A DNA stretch of 64,000 nt from positions 1 to 64,000 of the forward strand of contig JBJHAX010000001.1 of the NCBI GenBank assembly GCA_050480705.1, written 5' to 3'. The notes beneath the pieces are model-generated. The model was not told where the DNA came from. It did no database searches and saw only the letters and a program-made list of their open reading frames with translations. The DNA is from JBJHAX01 sp050480705 (GTDB taxonomy: Bacteria; Actinomycetota; Nitriliruptoria; Nitriliruptorales; Nitriliruptoraceae). This document shows positions 52,647 through 62,853 of the stretch, piece by piece. The translations under genes and the position numbers were made by a program. Position 1 is the stretch's first letter; every line of letters starts with the position of its first letter.

Positions 52647-53390
52647 TCAGTTGGGTCGGGGCCGCATCGGCATGTCACGCACCATCGGCCACGTCACGGC
52701 GAGCGCGACGGCGACCAGCACAGCTGACGTCGCCGCAGCCCCTGCCGGGGTGGTCTGGGTGACCGTGACGCCGAGGATGCCGACCAGCGCACCGATGCCG
52801 TCGAACATCGACGGCCCGTACGCGGCTTCGACGATCGCGGCCATGACCAGCGCGACCGGGACGAGCAGCAGCCCGACCGCCGGGTTGCGATAGAAGGCTG
52901 CCCCGAGCATCGCTCCGCCGGCGACCCACACCGACAACATGCCGGTGAACTCAACGACGATCATCCAGTAGTCGAGCGGGTCGGTGAACAGATGGTCCGC
53001 AGTGAGTGCCTGTGGCCAGCCAGCCGCCTGATAGATCAGATGCTCGAGCACGTAGCCGAGGGCGATCAGGCCGGCGAAGACGATCACGAAGGCGGCGGCG
53101 AAGACCGCGAGCTGTCGACAGATGTTGCGACGAGTGTTGCCGTGGGCGATGTACAGGGGCAGGTAGACCGCCGTCAGGTACACGCCGACGCCACCCGCGT
53201 ACCAGCGGGGGATCTGGGTGGCGATGTCCCAACCGGACACGGCGATGTCGCGGTACAGCGACACCACGAAGGTGGCGGTGAGGACGAACGTGAAGAAGGC
53301 TCCGACGATCACCGGCAGCCAGGCGACGTCTTCCTTGACCCTGTGTGTGAGGATCGGCCAGGAGCGTCGATCGATGGTCGCTGCGGTCAT
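52647..53390 (-). CDS. ABC transporter membrane protein
   Basis: A 247-residue protein with about six hydrophobic helices (LPVIVGAFFTFVLTATFVVSLY; FAAAFVIVFAGLIALGYVL; VEFTGMLSVWVAGGAMLGAAFY; VGLLLVPVALVMAAIVEAAYG). HGNTRRNICRQLAVF is the cytosolic loop typical of YtrB/YtrA-linked permeases. Third gene of the GntR-ABC operon; its ATG overlaps the ATPase stop (ATGA). Substrate unknown. Confidence 0.8.
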   Translation of the reverse strand: MTAATIDRRSWPILTHRVKEDVAWLPVIVGAFFTFVLTATFVVSLYRDIAVSGWDIATQIPRWYAGGVGVYLTAVYLPLYIAHGNTRRNICRQLAVFAAAFVIVFAGLIALGYVLEHLIYQAAGWPQALTADHLFTDPLDYWMIVVEFTGMLSVWVAGGAMLGAAFYRNPAVGLLLVPVALVMAAIVEAAYGPSMFDGIGALVGILGVTVTQTTPAGAAATSAVLVAVALAVTWPMVRDMPMRPRPN

Positions 53391-54316
53391 CGGGCACCTC
53401 CCGGGCGCGTCATCGCTTCATGGCCGTCCGTGCGGGGCGTTGCGCCCGTGAGATGCACGAAGAGGTCCTGGAGTCCGACGGGGCCGATGTCGAGTCCCTC
53501 CCGCTGTGCCGTTGCCACGAAGCCGTCAGGAAGCGGACCGGTGACGGTGGCCTGCGTGGTCGGTCCGAGCGTGCGCGTCGCGACGACGGGCAGCCCCTGC
53601 GCGGCGTGCTCGACGTCGGCGGTGAGGCCGGTGATCGTCGCGCCGTGACTGCGCAGCTCGTCGGCGTCGCCGGTCAGTAGCGGCCGGCCATGGTCGATGA
53701 TCGTGACGTGCCCCAGGAGTCGGGCGACCTCCTCGATCAGATGCGTGGAGACGACGACGGTGCGTGGATGGGCGATGACGTCGTCGAGGAGCTCGTCGTA
53801 GAAGGCGTACCGCGACGGCGCGTCAAGGCCGAGGTAGGTCTCGTCGAAGATGGTCAGCGGCGCCCGGGACGCGAGCCCCAGGACGACGCCGAGCGCGGCA
53901 CGCTGGCCTCGTGAGAGCTCACCGATGCGCTTGCCGTGATCGAGCTCGAACACCTCCGAGAGTCGCGTGGCGTAGTCGTCGTCCCACAGCGGCCGCAGGT
54001 CGGCCGCGATCCCGAGCGCATGCGAGACCTTGTCGGCAGGCCAGTCGTGCTCGACCGTGTCGCCAGCACCGCGCAGGTACGCGATCTTGGCGACGGCGTC
54101 GGCGTTCTCGAACACCGGCTCGCCATCGATCAGCGCCTCGCCTGCCGTCGCCCGCCGGAATCCGGCGATGACCGACAGCAGGCTCGTCTTGCCCGATCCG
54201 TTGCGGCCGAGGAGTCCGTGGATCACCCCCGGCGCGAACTGGACCGTCAGATCGTCGAGTGCGACGGTCTTGCCGTAGCGCAACGTCACATTGCGCACTT
54301 CGACGCGGACACTCAT
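53387..54316 (-). CDS. ABC transporter ATPase of the GntR operon
   Basis: A 309-residue ATPase. Walker A is GLLGRNGSGKTSLLSVIAG; the signature is ELSRGQRAALGVVLGLA; Walker B is LTIFDETYLGLDAPSR, where Thr replaces the usual Pro; the switch is VVVSTHLIEEVARLLG. The last ~80 residues form an accessory domain. It pairs with the membrane protein downstream and is coupled to both neighbours by ATGA overlaps. The set resembles YtrA-YtrB-type exporters. Confidence 0.9.
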   Translation of the reverse strand: MSVRVEVRNVTLRYGKTVALDDLTVQFAPGVIHGLLGRNGSGKTSLLSVIAGFRRATAGEALIDGEPVFENADAVAKIAYLRGAGDTVEHDWPADKVSHALGIAADLRPLWDDDYATRLSEVFELDHGKRIGELSRGQRAALGVVLGLASRAPLTIFDETYLGLDAPSRYAFYDELLDDVIAHPRTVVVSTHLIEEVARLLGHVTIIDHGRPLLTGDADELRSHGATITGLTADVEHAAQGLPVVATRTLGPTTQATVTGPLPDGFVATAQREGLDIGPVGLQDLFVHLTGATPRTDGHEAMTRPGGAR

Positions 54317-54759
54317 GATGCGTCTCCCGTGACGGTCGTGGAAGCCTGTGGCCCCCGTGGCTGCTCGTGGGTCGACTCGGTCGGGGATGCCGACTCGGCT
54401 TCGACCAGGCGCCGTGTGATCTCGGCGAGCGGTATCCCGAGCGCACGGGCCTGCTCGATGACGGGTTCGACGACGTCAGCGAAGAAGGCACGTCGTCGCT
54501 CGTCGCGCAACTGGTTGCGTGCGCCGGGTGTGACGAACATGCCAAGTCCCCGACGTTTGTAGAGGACCCCCTCGTCGACCAGTTCCGCAAACGCCTTGGC
54601 TGCGGTCGCGGGGTTGATCCGGTAGAAGCTCGCGTACTGCGTGGTGGACATGACCTGCTCGTCGTCGGCCAGCGTCCCGTCCAGGACCTGGGTGCGGATC
54701 TGTTCGGCGATCTGCCGGTAGATCGGGCTGCGATCATCGAACACCGCGCTGCCTTCCAC
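54313..54759 (-). CDS. GntR-family regulator, YtrA type
   Basis: A 148-residue regulator. The N-terminal winged helix is DRSPIYRQIAEQIRTQVLDGTLADDEQVMSTTQYASFYRINPATAAKAFAELVDEGVLYKRRGLGMFV. A short helical C-terminus (~75 residues) marks the YtrA subfamily, which sits with ABC genes and represses them. A matching inverted repeat lies 36 bp upstream (54795-54820). First gene of the operon. Confidence 0.92.
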   Translation of the reverse strand: MEGSAVFDDRSPIYRQIAEQIRTQVLDGTLADDEQVMSTTQYASFYRINPATAAKAFAELVDEGVLYKRRGLGMFVTPGARNQLRDERRRAFFADVVEPVIEQARALGIPLAEITRRLVEAESASPTESTHEQPRGPQASTTVTGDAS

Positions 54760-54794
54760 GCCGACCGCTGCACGAGACGCGACGCCATGTGCAG

Positions 54795-54820
54795 TGGTTC
54801 ATTGGTTGAGTAATGAACCA
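54795..54820. promoter_or_regulatory. Operator of the GntR-ABC operon
   Basis: TGGTTCATT (54795-54803) and AATGAACCA (54812-54820) are exact 9-base arms with an 8-nt spacer, just upstream of the regulator gene. It is the likely autoregulatory site. Confidence 0.7.
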
Positions 54821-54906
54821 TGGCACTGAGGTGATGTCAAGAGCCATCGCACGCAGATCGTGCGCTCGGCAGGCACCATTGGTCGCGCACCGACATGGGA
54901 GGCGGG

Positions 54907-55485
54907 ATGGCCGTGCGGGTGGAGGCGGCGACGCTCGATCGATTCGACGATCTCGCCATGATGCTCGGGCCCAAGAAGCCGGATGCCTCGGTGTGCTGGT
55001 GCCTGAGCCACCGTGTGGATTCGCGGACGAACGGCGAGCTGGTCGGCCCGGCCCGCCGCGATTACGTCCGGGGCCTCTGCGGCAGCGACGACGGTCCTGG
55101 CGTGCTCGCCTACGACGATGGTGAGGTGGTCGCTTGGGCAGCGGTCGCACCGCGCGCCGAACTGCCCTTTGCCCGATCGCGCAAGATCCCCCACGTGGAC
55201 AACCTGCCCGCCTGGTCGATCTGGTGCATCCGCGTCCGGCCGGGTTTTCGTGGCCGCGGCTACGCGCTACCCGTGCTCGAAGGCGCGGTCGACTATGCAT
55301 TTGCACGTGGCGCTGCGGCGGTCGAGGGCTATCCGGTCGACAACCGTGGCGCGAAGGTCGACGTCACCATGGCCTACGTCGGAACGCGGTCGCTGTTCGA
55401 ACGGGCCGGGTTCGTCGAAGCTGCAGGAACCGATGCGGTGTCAGGTGGCTTCCCACGCGTCGTCATGCGCCAGATGCCGTCCTGA
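54907..55485 (+). CDS. GNAT-family N-acetyltransferase
   Basis: A 192-residue protein. The centre SIWCIRVRPGFRGRGYALPVLEGAVDYAFARGAAAVEGYPVD contains the acetyl-CoA loop (R-x-x-x-R-G-R-G) of GNAT enzymes. CWCLSHR near the start and GTRSLFERAGFVEA near the end are typical of this subgroup. The substrate is unknown. GGGAGG just before 54907 favours this ATG over 54895. Confidence 0.85.
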   Translation: MAVRVEAATLDRFDDLAMMLGPKKPDASVCWCLSHRVDSRTNGELVGPARRDYVRGLCGSDDGPGVLAYDDGEVVAWAAVAPRAELPFARSRKIPHVDNLPAWSIWCIRVRPGFRGRGYALPVLEGAVDYAFARGAAAVEGYPVDNRGAKVDVTMAYVGTRSLFERAGFVEAAGTDAVSGGFPRVVMRQMPS

Positions 55486-55514
55486 AGGCTCTGCGCGGGA
55501 GTCGACGGGACCTG

Positions 55515-55901
55515 TCAGTGCTGCAACTGGAAGCCGGTCACGTCGTAGAGGAGCAGTGTCGCTGCGACGAACAGCAGCCCCGTGAATACCAGGTCCTCGA
55601 CCCAGTCGATGATTCCTGGCTCGCGTTCGCCCATGACCACCGGGTTGTAGTAGAAGACCGACACGAGGATCATCACGGTGCTGAGGACCAGAGCCGCCCA
55701 CGACGCCCAGGCTGTCCCGACGAACAGCGCAACGATCACGACCGTTGCCACGACGTACAGGACCAATCCCCGCGCGAACGCCTCGAGGGAGTCGTGACGG
55801 GAGGTGCCGGCCTTGGCTGTCGCCCGCCACAGTTCATACAGCAGCGAGATCGCAAAGGTCACGATGAGGACCCATGCGGCATGGGTCGCGAGGACGGTCA
55901 T
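55515..55901 (-). CDS. Small integral membrane protein, unknown
   Basis: A 128-residue protein with four hydrophobic helices (AAWVLIVTFAISLLYELW; GLVLYVVATVVIVALFVGTAW; LVLSTVMILVSVFYYNPVVM; LVFTGLLFVAATLLLYDVTG). No catalytic motif is seen. ATG 55901 or 55907 could start it. It may be a housekeeping DUF protein. Confidence 0.7.
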   Translation of the reverse strand: MTVLATHAAWVLIVTFAISLLYELWRATAKAGTSRHDSLEAFARGLVLYVVATVVIVALFVGTAWASWAALVLSTVMILVSVFYYNPVVMGEREPGIIDWVEDLVFTGLLFVAATLLLYDVTGFQLQH

Positions 55902-56031
55902 GGCCACTCCAGATCTCGCGGTCGCGTCCGTGCGTCCGCCGTGTCTTCGAACCTTAGACCGTTGCTTTGGCGGGATGGAGCGTCGCCGAGCGACGACGGT
56001 TCTCCTCTGAGGTGAACCCGATCACCCCGAC

Positions 56032-56724
56032 TCAGCGGTTGTTCTGCGCGGAGGCGGCGCTCGTGGGCCGGTGGGCGCGCACGAACGTGTCGACACCCGT
56101 GAGTGCGCGTTCGGTGAGCAGAGCCTCGTCGACCGGTGTGTCATCGGTTGCGAACAGCGCCCGATCGAGCGCAGCTCCCAGGACGAGAAACGCGAACTGC
56201 TCGGCTGCGCGCACGGGCTCATCAACGGTGAGTTCGCCGCGCTGGTCGTAGCGCTGCAGCGCGGCGGCAAGGCCGTTGATCACCCGGCCGGGAGCGCGCT
56301 GGTAATAGGACGCGGCGAGTTCAGGGAATCGGCGGGCCTCGGCGATCAACAGCCGGCGGAGCGCGACGATGCGGCCGGTGAGCACTGCTCGCGCCAACTG
56401 CAGCGCAGCATCGCGTAGCTCGGTCTCGATGTCGTCGCCGCTCGCGAGATTCTCCACGACCTCGACCGAGAAGCGTTCCGCGGTGTCGATCGCGGCGTCG
56501 AGAACGCAACGGAACACGGCCTCCTTGTCGCCCACGACGTTGTAGATCGTCCGTTTGGCGACCCCGGCACGATGGGCGATGTCGTCGAGGCTGGTCTCGA
56601 CGTAGCCGTGTTCGAGAAAGCTCAGGGTGGCCGCCTCGAGGACGGCGGTGCGGGAACGCACCACGCGCGGATCGACGGCGTGCGACGAGGAAAGCGGCGG
56701 ATGTCGCGGCCCGCTGGCGTCCAC
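56032..56724 (-). CDS. TetR-family regulator
   Basis: A 230-residue regulator. The HTH is AVLEAATLSFLEHGYVETSLDDIAHRAGVAKRTIYNVVGDKEAVF, the usual TetR pattern. The ligand-binding part (~90-220) is helical with a TetR_C_7-like look (LIAEARRFPELAASYYQRAP). It is divergent from the DUF998 gene, with an inverted repeat between them that it likely binds. Confidence 0.92.
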   Translation of the reverse strand: MDASGPRHPPLSSSHAVDPRVVRSRTAVLEAATLSFLEHGYVETSLDDIAHRAGVAKRTIYNVVGDKEAVFRCVLDAAIDTAERFSVEVVENLASGDDIETELRDAALQLARAVLTGRIVALRRLLIAEARRFPELAASYYQRAPGRVINGLAAALQRYDQRGELTVDEPVRAAEQFAFLVLGAALDRALFATDDTPVDEALLTERALTGVDTFVRAHRPTSAASAQNNR

Positions 56725-56765
56725 GCGGTACTCCCCGATCGGCAGCCCGGTCGTCTACGCGCAGA

Positions 56766-56787
56766 TTTTGCACCGATTAGTGCAAAA
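56766..56787. promoter_or_regulatory. Operator between tetR and the DUF998 gene
   Basis: TTTTGCAC (56766-56773) and GTGCAAAA (56780-56787) are exact 8-base arms with a 6-nt spacer (CGATTA), between the divergent starts. Typical of a TetR site controlling both directions. Confidence 0.7.
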
Positions 56788-56841
56788 GTGTAGCGTTGTT
56801 CCCTCGGGGCACGGGTCCAGAACGATGCTTGGGAGCGGGCA

Positions 56842-57534
56842 ATGGGTGAGGGTCGGCATGCGGTCGGCTTCGACGGCGCCGCTGCCGTTACGCGTTCGCT
56901 GCTCGGCTACGGGGTGTTGGCGGGAGCGTTCTATCTGGCTGTCGGGATATCGCTGGCACTGACCCGCGACGGGTTCGAACTGCAGCATCATGCGTTGAGC
57001 CTGCTGACCCTTGGTGAGCGCGGGTGGATGCAACGCGCCAATTTCGTCGTGACCGGCGCGATGACATCCGCTGCCGCTGTCGGGTTCGCCCGGGCGTTGG
57101 CGCCGTCACCTGCAGCACGCCGTGCCGCCGTTCTCCTGGGCGTCTACGCGGTCGCGTTGGTCGCCAGTGCGGTAGCACTGCCTGATCCGATGGGTGGTTT
57201 TCCGCCAGGAGTCGATACGGCGTCGACGACGTCTGGCGTGCTGCATTTCGTTGCCGGTGCCGTCGGGTTCGTCGCGCTGGTCGCTGCAGCGCTGGTTGTC
57301 GCGACGTGGTTTCTCGAACACGGCGCGACGCGGCCAGCCATCTGGTCGTACGTCGCCGCTGCGGTCATCGTCGCCGGGTTCGTCCTGGGCGCAGCGTTGG
57401 CGATGAGCAGTGCCGGGGTGTTCGCCTTGTGGCTTGCCGTCGTCACCGGATGGGCGTGGCTGGCGGGGGCGTCGATCCGCATCTACCGAACTGTCCCTCA
57501 CCCGGATTCGGCCCGCCGCGGCGCGGCTGCCTGA
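56842..57534 (+). CDS. DUF998 membrane protein
   Basis: A 230-residue protein with six helices. LLGYGVLAGAFYLAVGISLALTRDGFELQHHALSLLTLGERGWMQRANFVVTGAM matches the DUF998 start (the HALS-L-LG-GW-Q-xNF pattern). The middle ALPDPMGGFPPG is another family block. Probably controlled by the divergent TetR protein. Function unknown. Confidence 0.88.
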   Translation: MGEGRHAVGFDGAAAVTRSLLGYGVLAGAFYLAVGISLALTRDGFELQHHALSLLTLGERGWMQRANFVVTGAMTSAAAVGFARALAPSPAARRAAVLLGVYAVALVASAVALPDPMGGFPPGVDTASTTSGVLHFVAGAVGFVALVAAALVVATWFLEHGATRPAIWSYVAAAVIVAGFVLGAALAMSSAGVFALWLAVVTGWAWLAGASIRIYRTVPHPDSARRGAAA

Positions 57535-57575
57535 GGCCGGCGACACGGGCGTGCGAACTCGAACAGGGGGAGTGC

Positions 57576-58112
57576 ATGACGAGTCGGAAGATCCTTCGGA
57601 ATGCGGCGCTGACGTTCCCCGACGTCGCCGAGGAGCACCGCGCCAGCAAAGTGGTGTACTCGATACGGGGACGGCCGTTCGCTGCGCTGACGTCCCAGGG
57701 AACCGTCGAGCTGCACCTGCCCGACGACGAGGCGCGCACGGCAATCGCGGCGTATCCCAGCGCCGAGCGGCTGATGCACGCAGGTCGCCAGATCGGGTTC
57801 GCCGCGCCGTTGCGCGATGTCGGTGGCCAGCACCTGTGGTCATTGACACTTGCCGCGTGGAAGCATCGCGCGCCGAAGCCTCTGGCCGCGGAACTCACCG
57901 CGATCATCGAGTCGGGCGAACACCCGGACAGCGACCTCCCGGCAGGGATCGGCAAAGCGGCCACGCGTGCACTGCTGACCGCCGGGCTGACCACCCTCGA
58001 CAAGGTCGCGACCCGAAGCGAAACAGAACTTCTCGAGATGCACGGCGTGGGTCCCAAGGCCGTGCGGATTCTCGCCGACGCGCTCGTTGAGCAGGGCAAG
58101 GCCCTTCGCTGA
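57576..58112 (+). CDS. MmcQ/YjbR-like protein with C-terminal helix-hairpin-helix
   Basis: A 178-residue protein. The first ~105 residues resemble the MmcQ/YjbR fold (LTFPDVAEEHRASKVVYSIRGRPFAAL... LWSLTLAAWKHRAPK). The last ~60 (GIGKAATRALLTAGLTTLDKVATRSETELLEMHGVGPKAVRILADAL) look like the RNA polymerase alpha C-terminal or HhH domain, a likely DNA contact. GGGGGAG before ATG 57576 supports the start. Confidence 0.75.
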   Translation: MTSRKILRNAALTFPDVAEEHRASKVVYSIRGRPFAALTSQGTVELHLPDDEARTAIAAYPSAERLMHAGRQIGFAAPLRDVGGQHLWSLTLAAWKHRAPKPLAAELTAIIESGEHPDSDLPAGIGKAATRALLTAGLTTLDKVATRSETELLEMHGVGPKAVRILADALVEQGKALR

Positions 58113-58178
58113 TCACGGTCCTCGCGACCAACGGCGTCCGCTGATGTGCGCGGATGTGCGCGGGAAGTGGGTCGGAAG

Positions 58179-58250
58179 AGCGGGTGACGGGAATCGAACC
58201 CGCATCACCAGCTTGGAAGGCTGGGGCTCTGGCCATTGAGCTACACCCGC
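58179..58250 (-). tRNA. tRNA-Gly (anticodon UCC)
   Basis: A 72-nt tRNA with acceptor stem GCGGGTG/CACCCGC and anticodon loop CTTCCAA, giving UCC. The discriminator is U, usual for glycine. Confidence 0.95.
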
Positions 58251-58429
58251 GGGCGGCCGCAGGGTAGCGGCACGGGTCGTGGGTCCTGTGTGTGGGGGAC
58301 CGACGGCCGACGACCGTGCGTGCCAGGCGAGGTAGCGTCGCAAGCAACGACGACCCTGCGCCACCTCCCGTCACGTCCCCCGCGTGGCGGGGCGGCACGC
58401 ACACCGGCGAGCACACCGAGGAGGCACTC

Positions 58430-58774
58430 GTGACCGAGTCTTCGTCCGAGTTCGAACAGCGCCTGCGCATCGTTCCCGAATTCCGGCCGGACGAGTACGC
58501 GCGTGTGCGCGAGCTGATGTTCGGCCGCCTGGAGCGTCGCCTGTCGCGCTGGGAACCGTCGCAGGTCGAACTCGAACTGTCGGTCAAGGATCGCGACACC
58601 TCGAAACAGCGCATGACGCTCGAGTGCTGGATCAGCGGCGCTCCCCGGATGGTCGCCACCTCCAACGATGCCGACCTGTTCCGTGCCGTCGTGGAAGTGC
58701 GCGACGACCTGTGGCGGCAGATCGACCGGTATGTCACGCGGCGCGAGACGGCCCGCAATCGGCGGGGCCGCTGA
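58430..58774 (+). CDS. Short ribosome hibernation factor-like (HPF/RaiA N-domain) protein
   Basis: A 114-residue protein. It shows the HPF/YfiA pattern in part: DEYARVRELMFGRLERRLSRWEPSQVELELSVKDRDTSKQRMTLECWISGAPRMVATSNDADLFRAVVEVRDDLWRQIDRYVTRR. This is the beta-alpha-beta-beta-beta-alpha layout with the basic end. It lacks the C-terminal dimerisation domain of long HPF. GAGGAGG (58418-58424) supports the GTG at 58430. The role is inferred. Confidence 0.65.
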   Translation: MTESSSEFEQRLRIVPEFRPDEYARVRELMFGRLERRLSRWEPSQVELELSVKDRDTSKQRMTLECWISGAPRMVATSNDADLFRAVVEVRDDLWRQIDRYVTRRETARNRRGR

Positions 58775-58813
58775 CACCCCGCGTCGCTCGCGCGTCCATG
58801 CAGCTGTGTACCG

Positions 58814-58887
58814 TCGGGGTGGCCGGATTCGAACCGACGACCCCCTGCTCCCAAAGCAGGTGCGCTACCAAGCTGCGCCACACCCCG
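58814..58887 (-). tRNA. tRNA-Pro (anticodon UGG)
   Basis: A 74-nt tRNA with acceptor stem CGGGGTG/CACCCCG and anticodon loop TTTGGGA, giving UGG. It lies directly upstream of tig, on the opposite strand. Confidence 0.95.
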
Positions 58888-59133
58888 GTGGGAGGAGCGT
58901 AGCCTCCGGTGGTGGCCGCCCCGGCCGCGACACGGCCGGGCCGGGTCGCCCGGATGGACAGCGCGCGGGTGACCTGGAACCATCCCGCCCTCGGCAGCCC
59001 ACGTGACGGTCACAGCCGGTCCGCGCCGGGCAGGCGGACACCCGCAGCAGGCTCGCCCCACACCCGCCAGCCCATCGCAAGCGCAGGATCACGCGGCTGC
59101 GGCCCACCAGACTTCCACGCAAGGACCTTTGAC

Positions 59134-60576
59134 GTGAAGACCTCCCTCGAGACCGTCGACGACGTGACCGTTCGCCTGACGGTCGATGTCGAACCCGAAC
59201 GCGTCAAGCGTGCGTTCGATCATGCTGCACGTTCGCTCGCCGAGCAGGTGAGGATGCCGGGATTCCGCCCGGGCAAGACGCCACGGCGGCTTCTCGAGCA
59301 GCGCTTCGGCAAGGAGACGATCGCGCAAACGGCGCTGGAGAATTCGATCACCGACTACTACGTCGAGGCGCTGCGCAGCGAGCAGATCGAACCGGTCGCG
59401 CAACCCGAACTCGACGTCGACCACTTCGACGAGCACGAGGGATGCAGCTTCACCGCCACCGTCGAGGTCCGGCCGACGTTCGATGCGCCCGACCACACGG
59501 GGATCGCCGTCGAGTTCCCCGATTGGGAGGTCAGCGACGCGTCGGTCGACGAGCAGATCGAGGCGCTGCGGGAGCGCTTCGCCGAACTCGAAGAGGTCGA
59601 TCGCGAAGCCGTCGAGGGTGACATGGTCACCCTCGATCTGACGGTGACCGTTGATGGCGAGGTCATCGAGGATGCACAGGTCGAAGACGCGCTCTACGAA
59701 GTCGGCAGTGGTGGTGTCACGCCGCGACTCGACGAAGAACTCGCCGGCAAGCGCGCCGGTGACGAGGTGACCTACGACGACGAGATGCCGGAGGGCTACC
59801 CCGTTTACGGGGGGCGCACTGCGACGTTCGAGGTCCACATCACCGATGTCCGCGCGAAGGTGCTGCCCGACCTCGACGACGATTTCGCCATGACCGCCTC
59901 GTCATTCGACACCCTGGACGAATTGCGCGCAGACATCCGCCGCTCATTGACGCGTCTGCGGATCGAACAGGCCCGCCACGAGCTGCGTGGCCGCGTCCTC
60001 GACGCATATCTGGCCCGAGTCGACGTGCCGCTGCCTCCGCGGATGATCGACGGTGAGGTCGAAGAACGTTTCCATCGCCTCGAGCACCAGGCGGAGCAGT
60101 TCGGCATGGACGTCGACGACCTGCTCACCGCTCAGGGCACGAGTCGCGAAGAAATCGAAGAGCAGGCACGCACCGAAGCGTCGTCGTCGGTCAAAGCACG
60201 CATCGTGCTCGACCGCTTGGCGGAGAAGCTCCAGGTCGGCATCGAGGCGAGCGACCTCGAGCAGGAGATCGCCCGGCACGCACAGGCCAACCAGATGGCG
60301 CCGAACGAGATCGCCCAGATCATCCAGGAGCAGGGGAGTCTGCCGGTCCTGGTCGGTGACATCCAGCGGCGCAAGACCATCGACGCGATCGTCGACGCCG
60401 CCGACGTCACCGGCACCCCCCCCGACGAGATACTCGAGGACGTTGGTCTCGTCGAGCGCGACGACGCGGCGTCCGGACTGATCGTGCCGGGACGCGACGA
60501 CGCGTCGAGCGTCCCGAGCAGCGGTGGGTCGTCCGACGACGCGCCGTCCGGTCTGATCGTGCCGGGGCGCGAGTGA
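59134..60576 (+). CDS. tig: Trigger factor chaperone
   Basis: A 480-residue ribosome-bound folding chaperone. The ribosome-binding loop is QVRMPGFRPGKTPRRLLEQRFG (near 38-58, the GFRxGK signature). The PPIase domain spans about 150-240 (VEGDMVTLDLTVTVDGEVIEDAQVEDALYEVGSG...), and the helical C-domain from about 250 (PDLDDDFAMTASSFDTLDELRADIRR). The tail is unusual: SGLIVPGR occurs twice, about 30 residues apart. AAGGA at 59121-59125 and GTG 59134 give the start. It heads the tig-clpP-clpX cluster. Confidence 0.95.
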   Translation: MKTSLETVDDVTVRLTVDVEPERVKRAFDHAARSLAEQVRMPGFRPGKTPRRLLEQRFGKETIAQTALENSITDYYVEALRSEQIEPVAQPELDVDHFDEHEGCSFTATVEVRPTFDAPDHTGIAVEFPDWEVSDASVDEQIEALRERFAELEEVDREAVEGDMVTLDLTVTVDGEVIEDAQVEDALYEVGSGGVTPRLDEELAGKRAGDEVTYDDEMPEGYPVYGGRTATFEVHITDVRAKVLPDLDDDFAMTASSFDTLDELRADIRRSLTRLRIEQARHELRGRVLDAYLARVDVPLPPRMIDGEVEERFHRLEHQAEQFGMDVDDLLTAQGTSREEIEEQARTEASSSVKARIVLDRLAEKLQVGIEASDLEQEIARHAQANQMAPNEIAQIIQEQGSLPVLVGDIQRRKTIDAIVDAADVTGTPPDEILEDVGLVERDDAASGLIVPGRDDASSVPSSGGSSDDAPSGLIVPGRE

Positions 60577-60682
60577 CAGGGAGGCTCAGTCGCCCCGGCT
60601 AAGGCCCACGGTCCGGTGGCGTCGCCTCGGTACGCTGCGCCGTCACCAGCGATCGCTGCCACCACCGATCACGGAGCGTCCC

Positions 60683-61339
60683 GTGGACACCCCCGCTTCC
60701 CTGGCATCGGCTGCGGCCGACCTCGCCGCACCGGCCTCGCCCACGGGCTACCTCGTGCCCACCGTCATCGAGCAGACGAACCGTGGTGAACGCGCGTTCG
60801 ACATCTACTCGCGTCTGTTGCAACAACGCATCGTGTTCCTCGCCACCCCGGTCAACGACGAGATCGCCAACGTCGTCATGGCGCAGCTGCTCCACCTCGA
60901 GTCAGAGGATCCGGACAAAGACATCGCGCTCTACATCAACTCGCCGGGAGGGTCGATCACCGCGCTGTTCGCCATCTACGACACGATGGAATACATCAAC
61001 TGCGACGTGCAGACGACCTGCATGGGTCAGGCCGCGTCGGCGGCGGCGGTGTTGCTCGCCGCAGGCACCCCGGGCAAGCGGTTTGCCCTACCGCACTCGC
61101 GCATCCTGCTGCACCAGCCATCGGGCGGCGCGCAGGGACAGTCGGTCGACATTGAGATCCAGGCGACCGAGATCCTGCGCATGCGCGACATGCTCAACGA
61201 CATCCTCGCGGAGAAGACCGGGCAGAGCGCCGAGAAGATCGCGGCCGACACCGACCGGGACTTCATCCTCGACGCCCAGGGCGCCAAGGACTACGGGATG
61301 ATCGACGAGATCATCGCGAGCCGAAAGCGCCAGAAGTAG
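60683..61339 (+). CDS. clpP: ATP-dependent Clp protease proteolytic subunit
   Basis: A 218-residue serine peptidase. The triad is visible: Ser119 (GQAASAAAV), His144 (ILLHQPSGG), Asp193 (ADTDRDFIL). INSPGGSITA is the oxyanion region. The ~20-residue N-terminal extension is a propeptide candidate. It forms the barrel that degrades proteins unfolded by ClpX, encoded next. Only one clpP lies here, whereas many actinomycetes carry clpP1-clpP2 in tandem at this locus. Confidence 0.96.
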   Translation: MDTPASLASAAADLAAPASPTGYLVPTVIEQTNRGERAFDIYSRLLQQRIVFLATPVNDEIANVVMAQLLHLESEDPDKDIALYINSPGGSITALFAIYDTMEYINCDVQTTCMGQAASAAAVLLAAGTPGKRFALPHSRILLHQPSGGAQGQSVDIEIQATEILRMRDMLNDILAEKTGQSAEKIAADTDRDFILDAQGAKDYGMIDEIIASRKRQK

Positions 61340-61494
61340 CCGTCGTACGCGCGGCCGTCCACTGCGGAGGCGTCGCACCCACGGGCGTTGGCCACGGTGG
61401 ACGGTTACCATCGCCCGGCGTCGCGGCGCCTAGGGCCGTGCCGTGACATGGCGTGGGAGCGCCGGGCCACACACGTGCGGACAGCGAGGCGGCG

Positions 61495-62778
<1,284 letters not shown>

Positions 62779-62853
62779 CGCTGCCCACCGGCCGCGGACA
62801 CTGCTGCCTCAGCCCGTTTCCCGGCGCTTCAGTTCCTTGTGTGCGCTGCCGAT

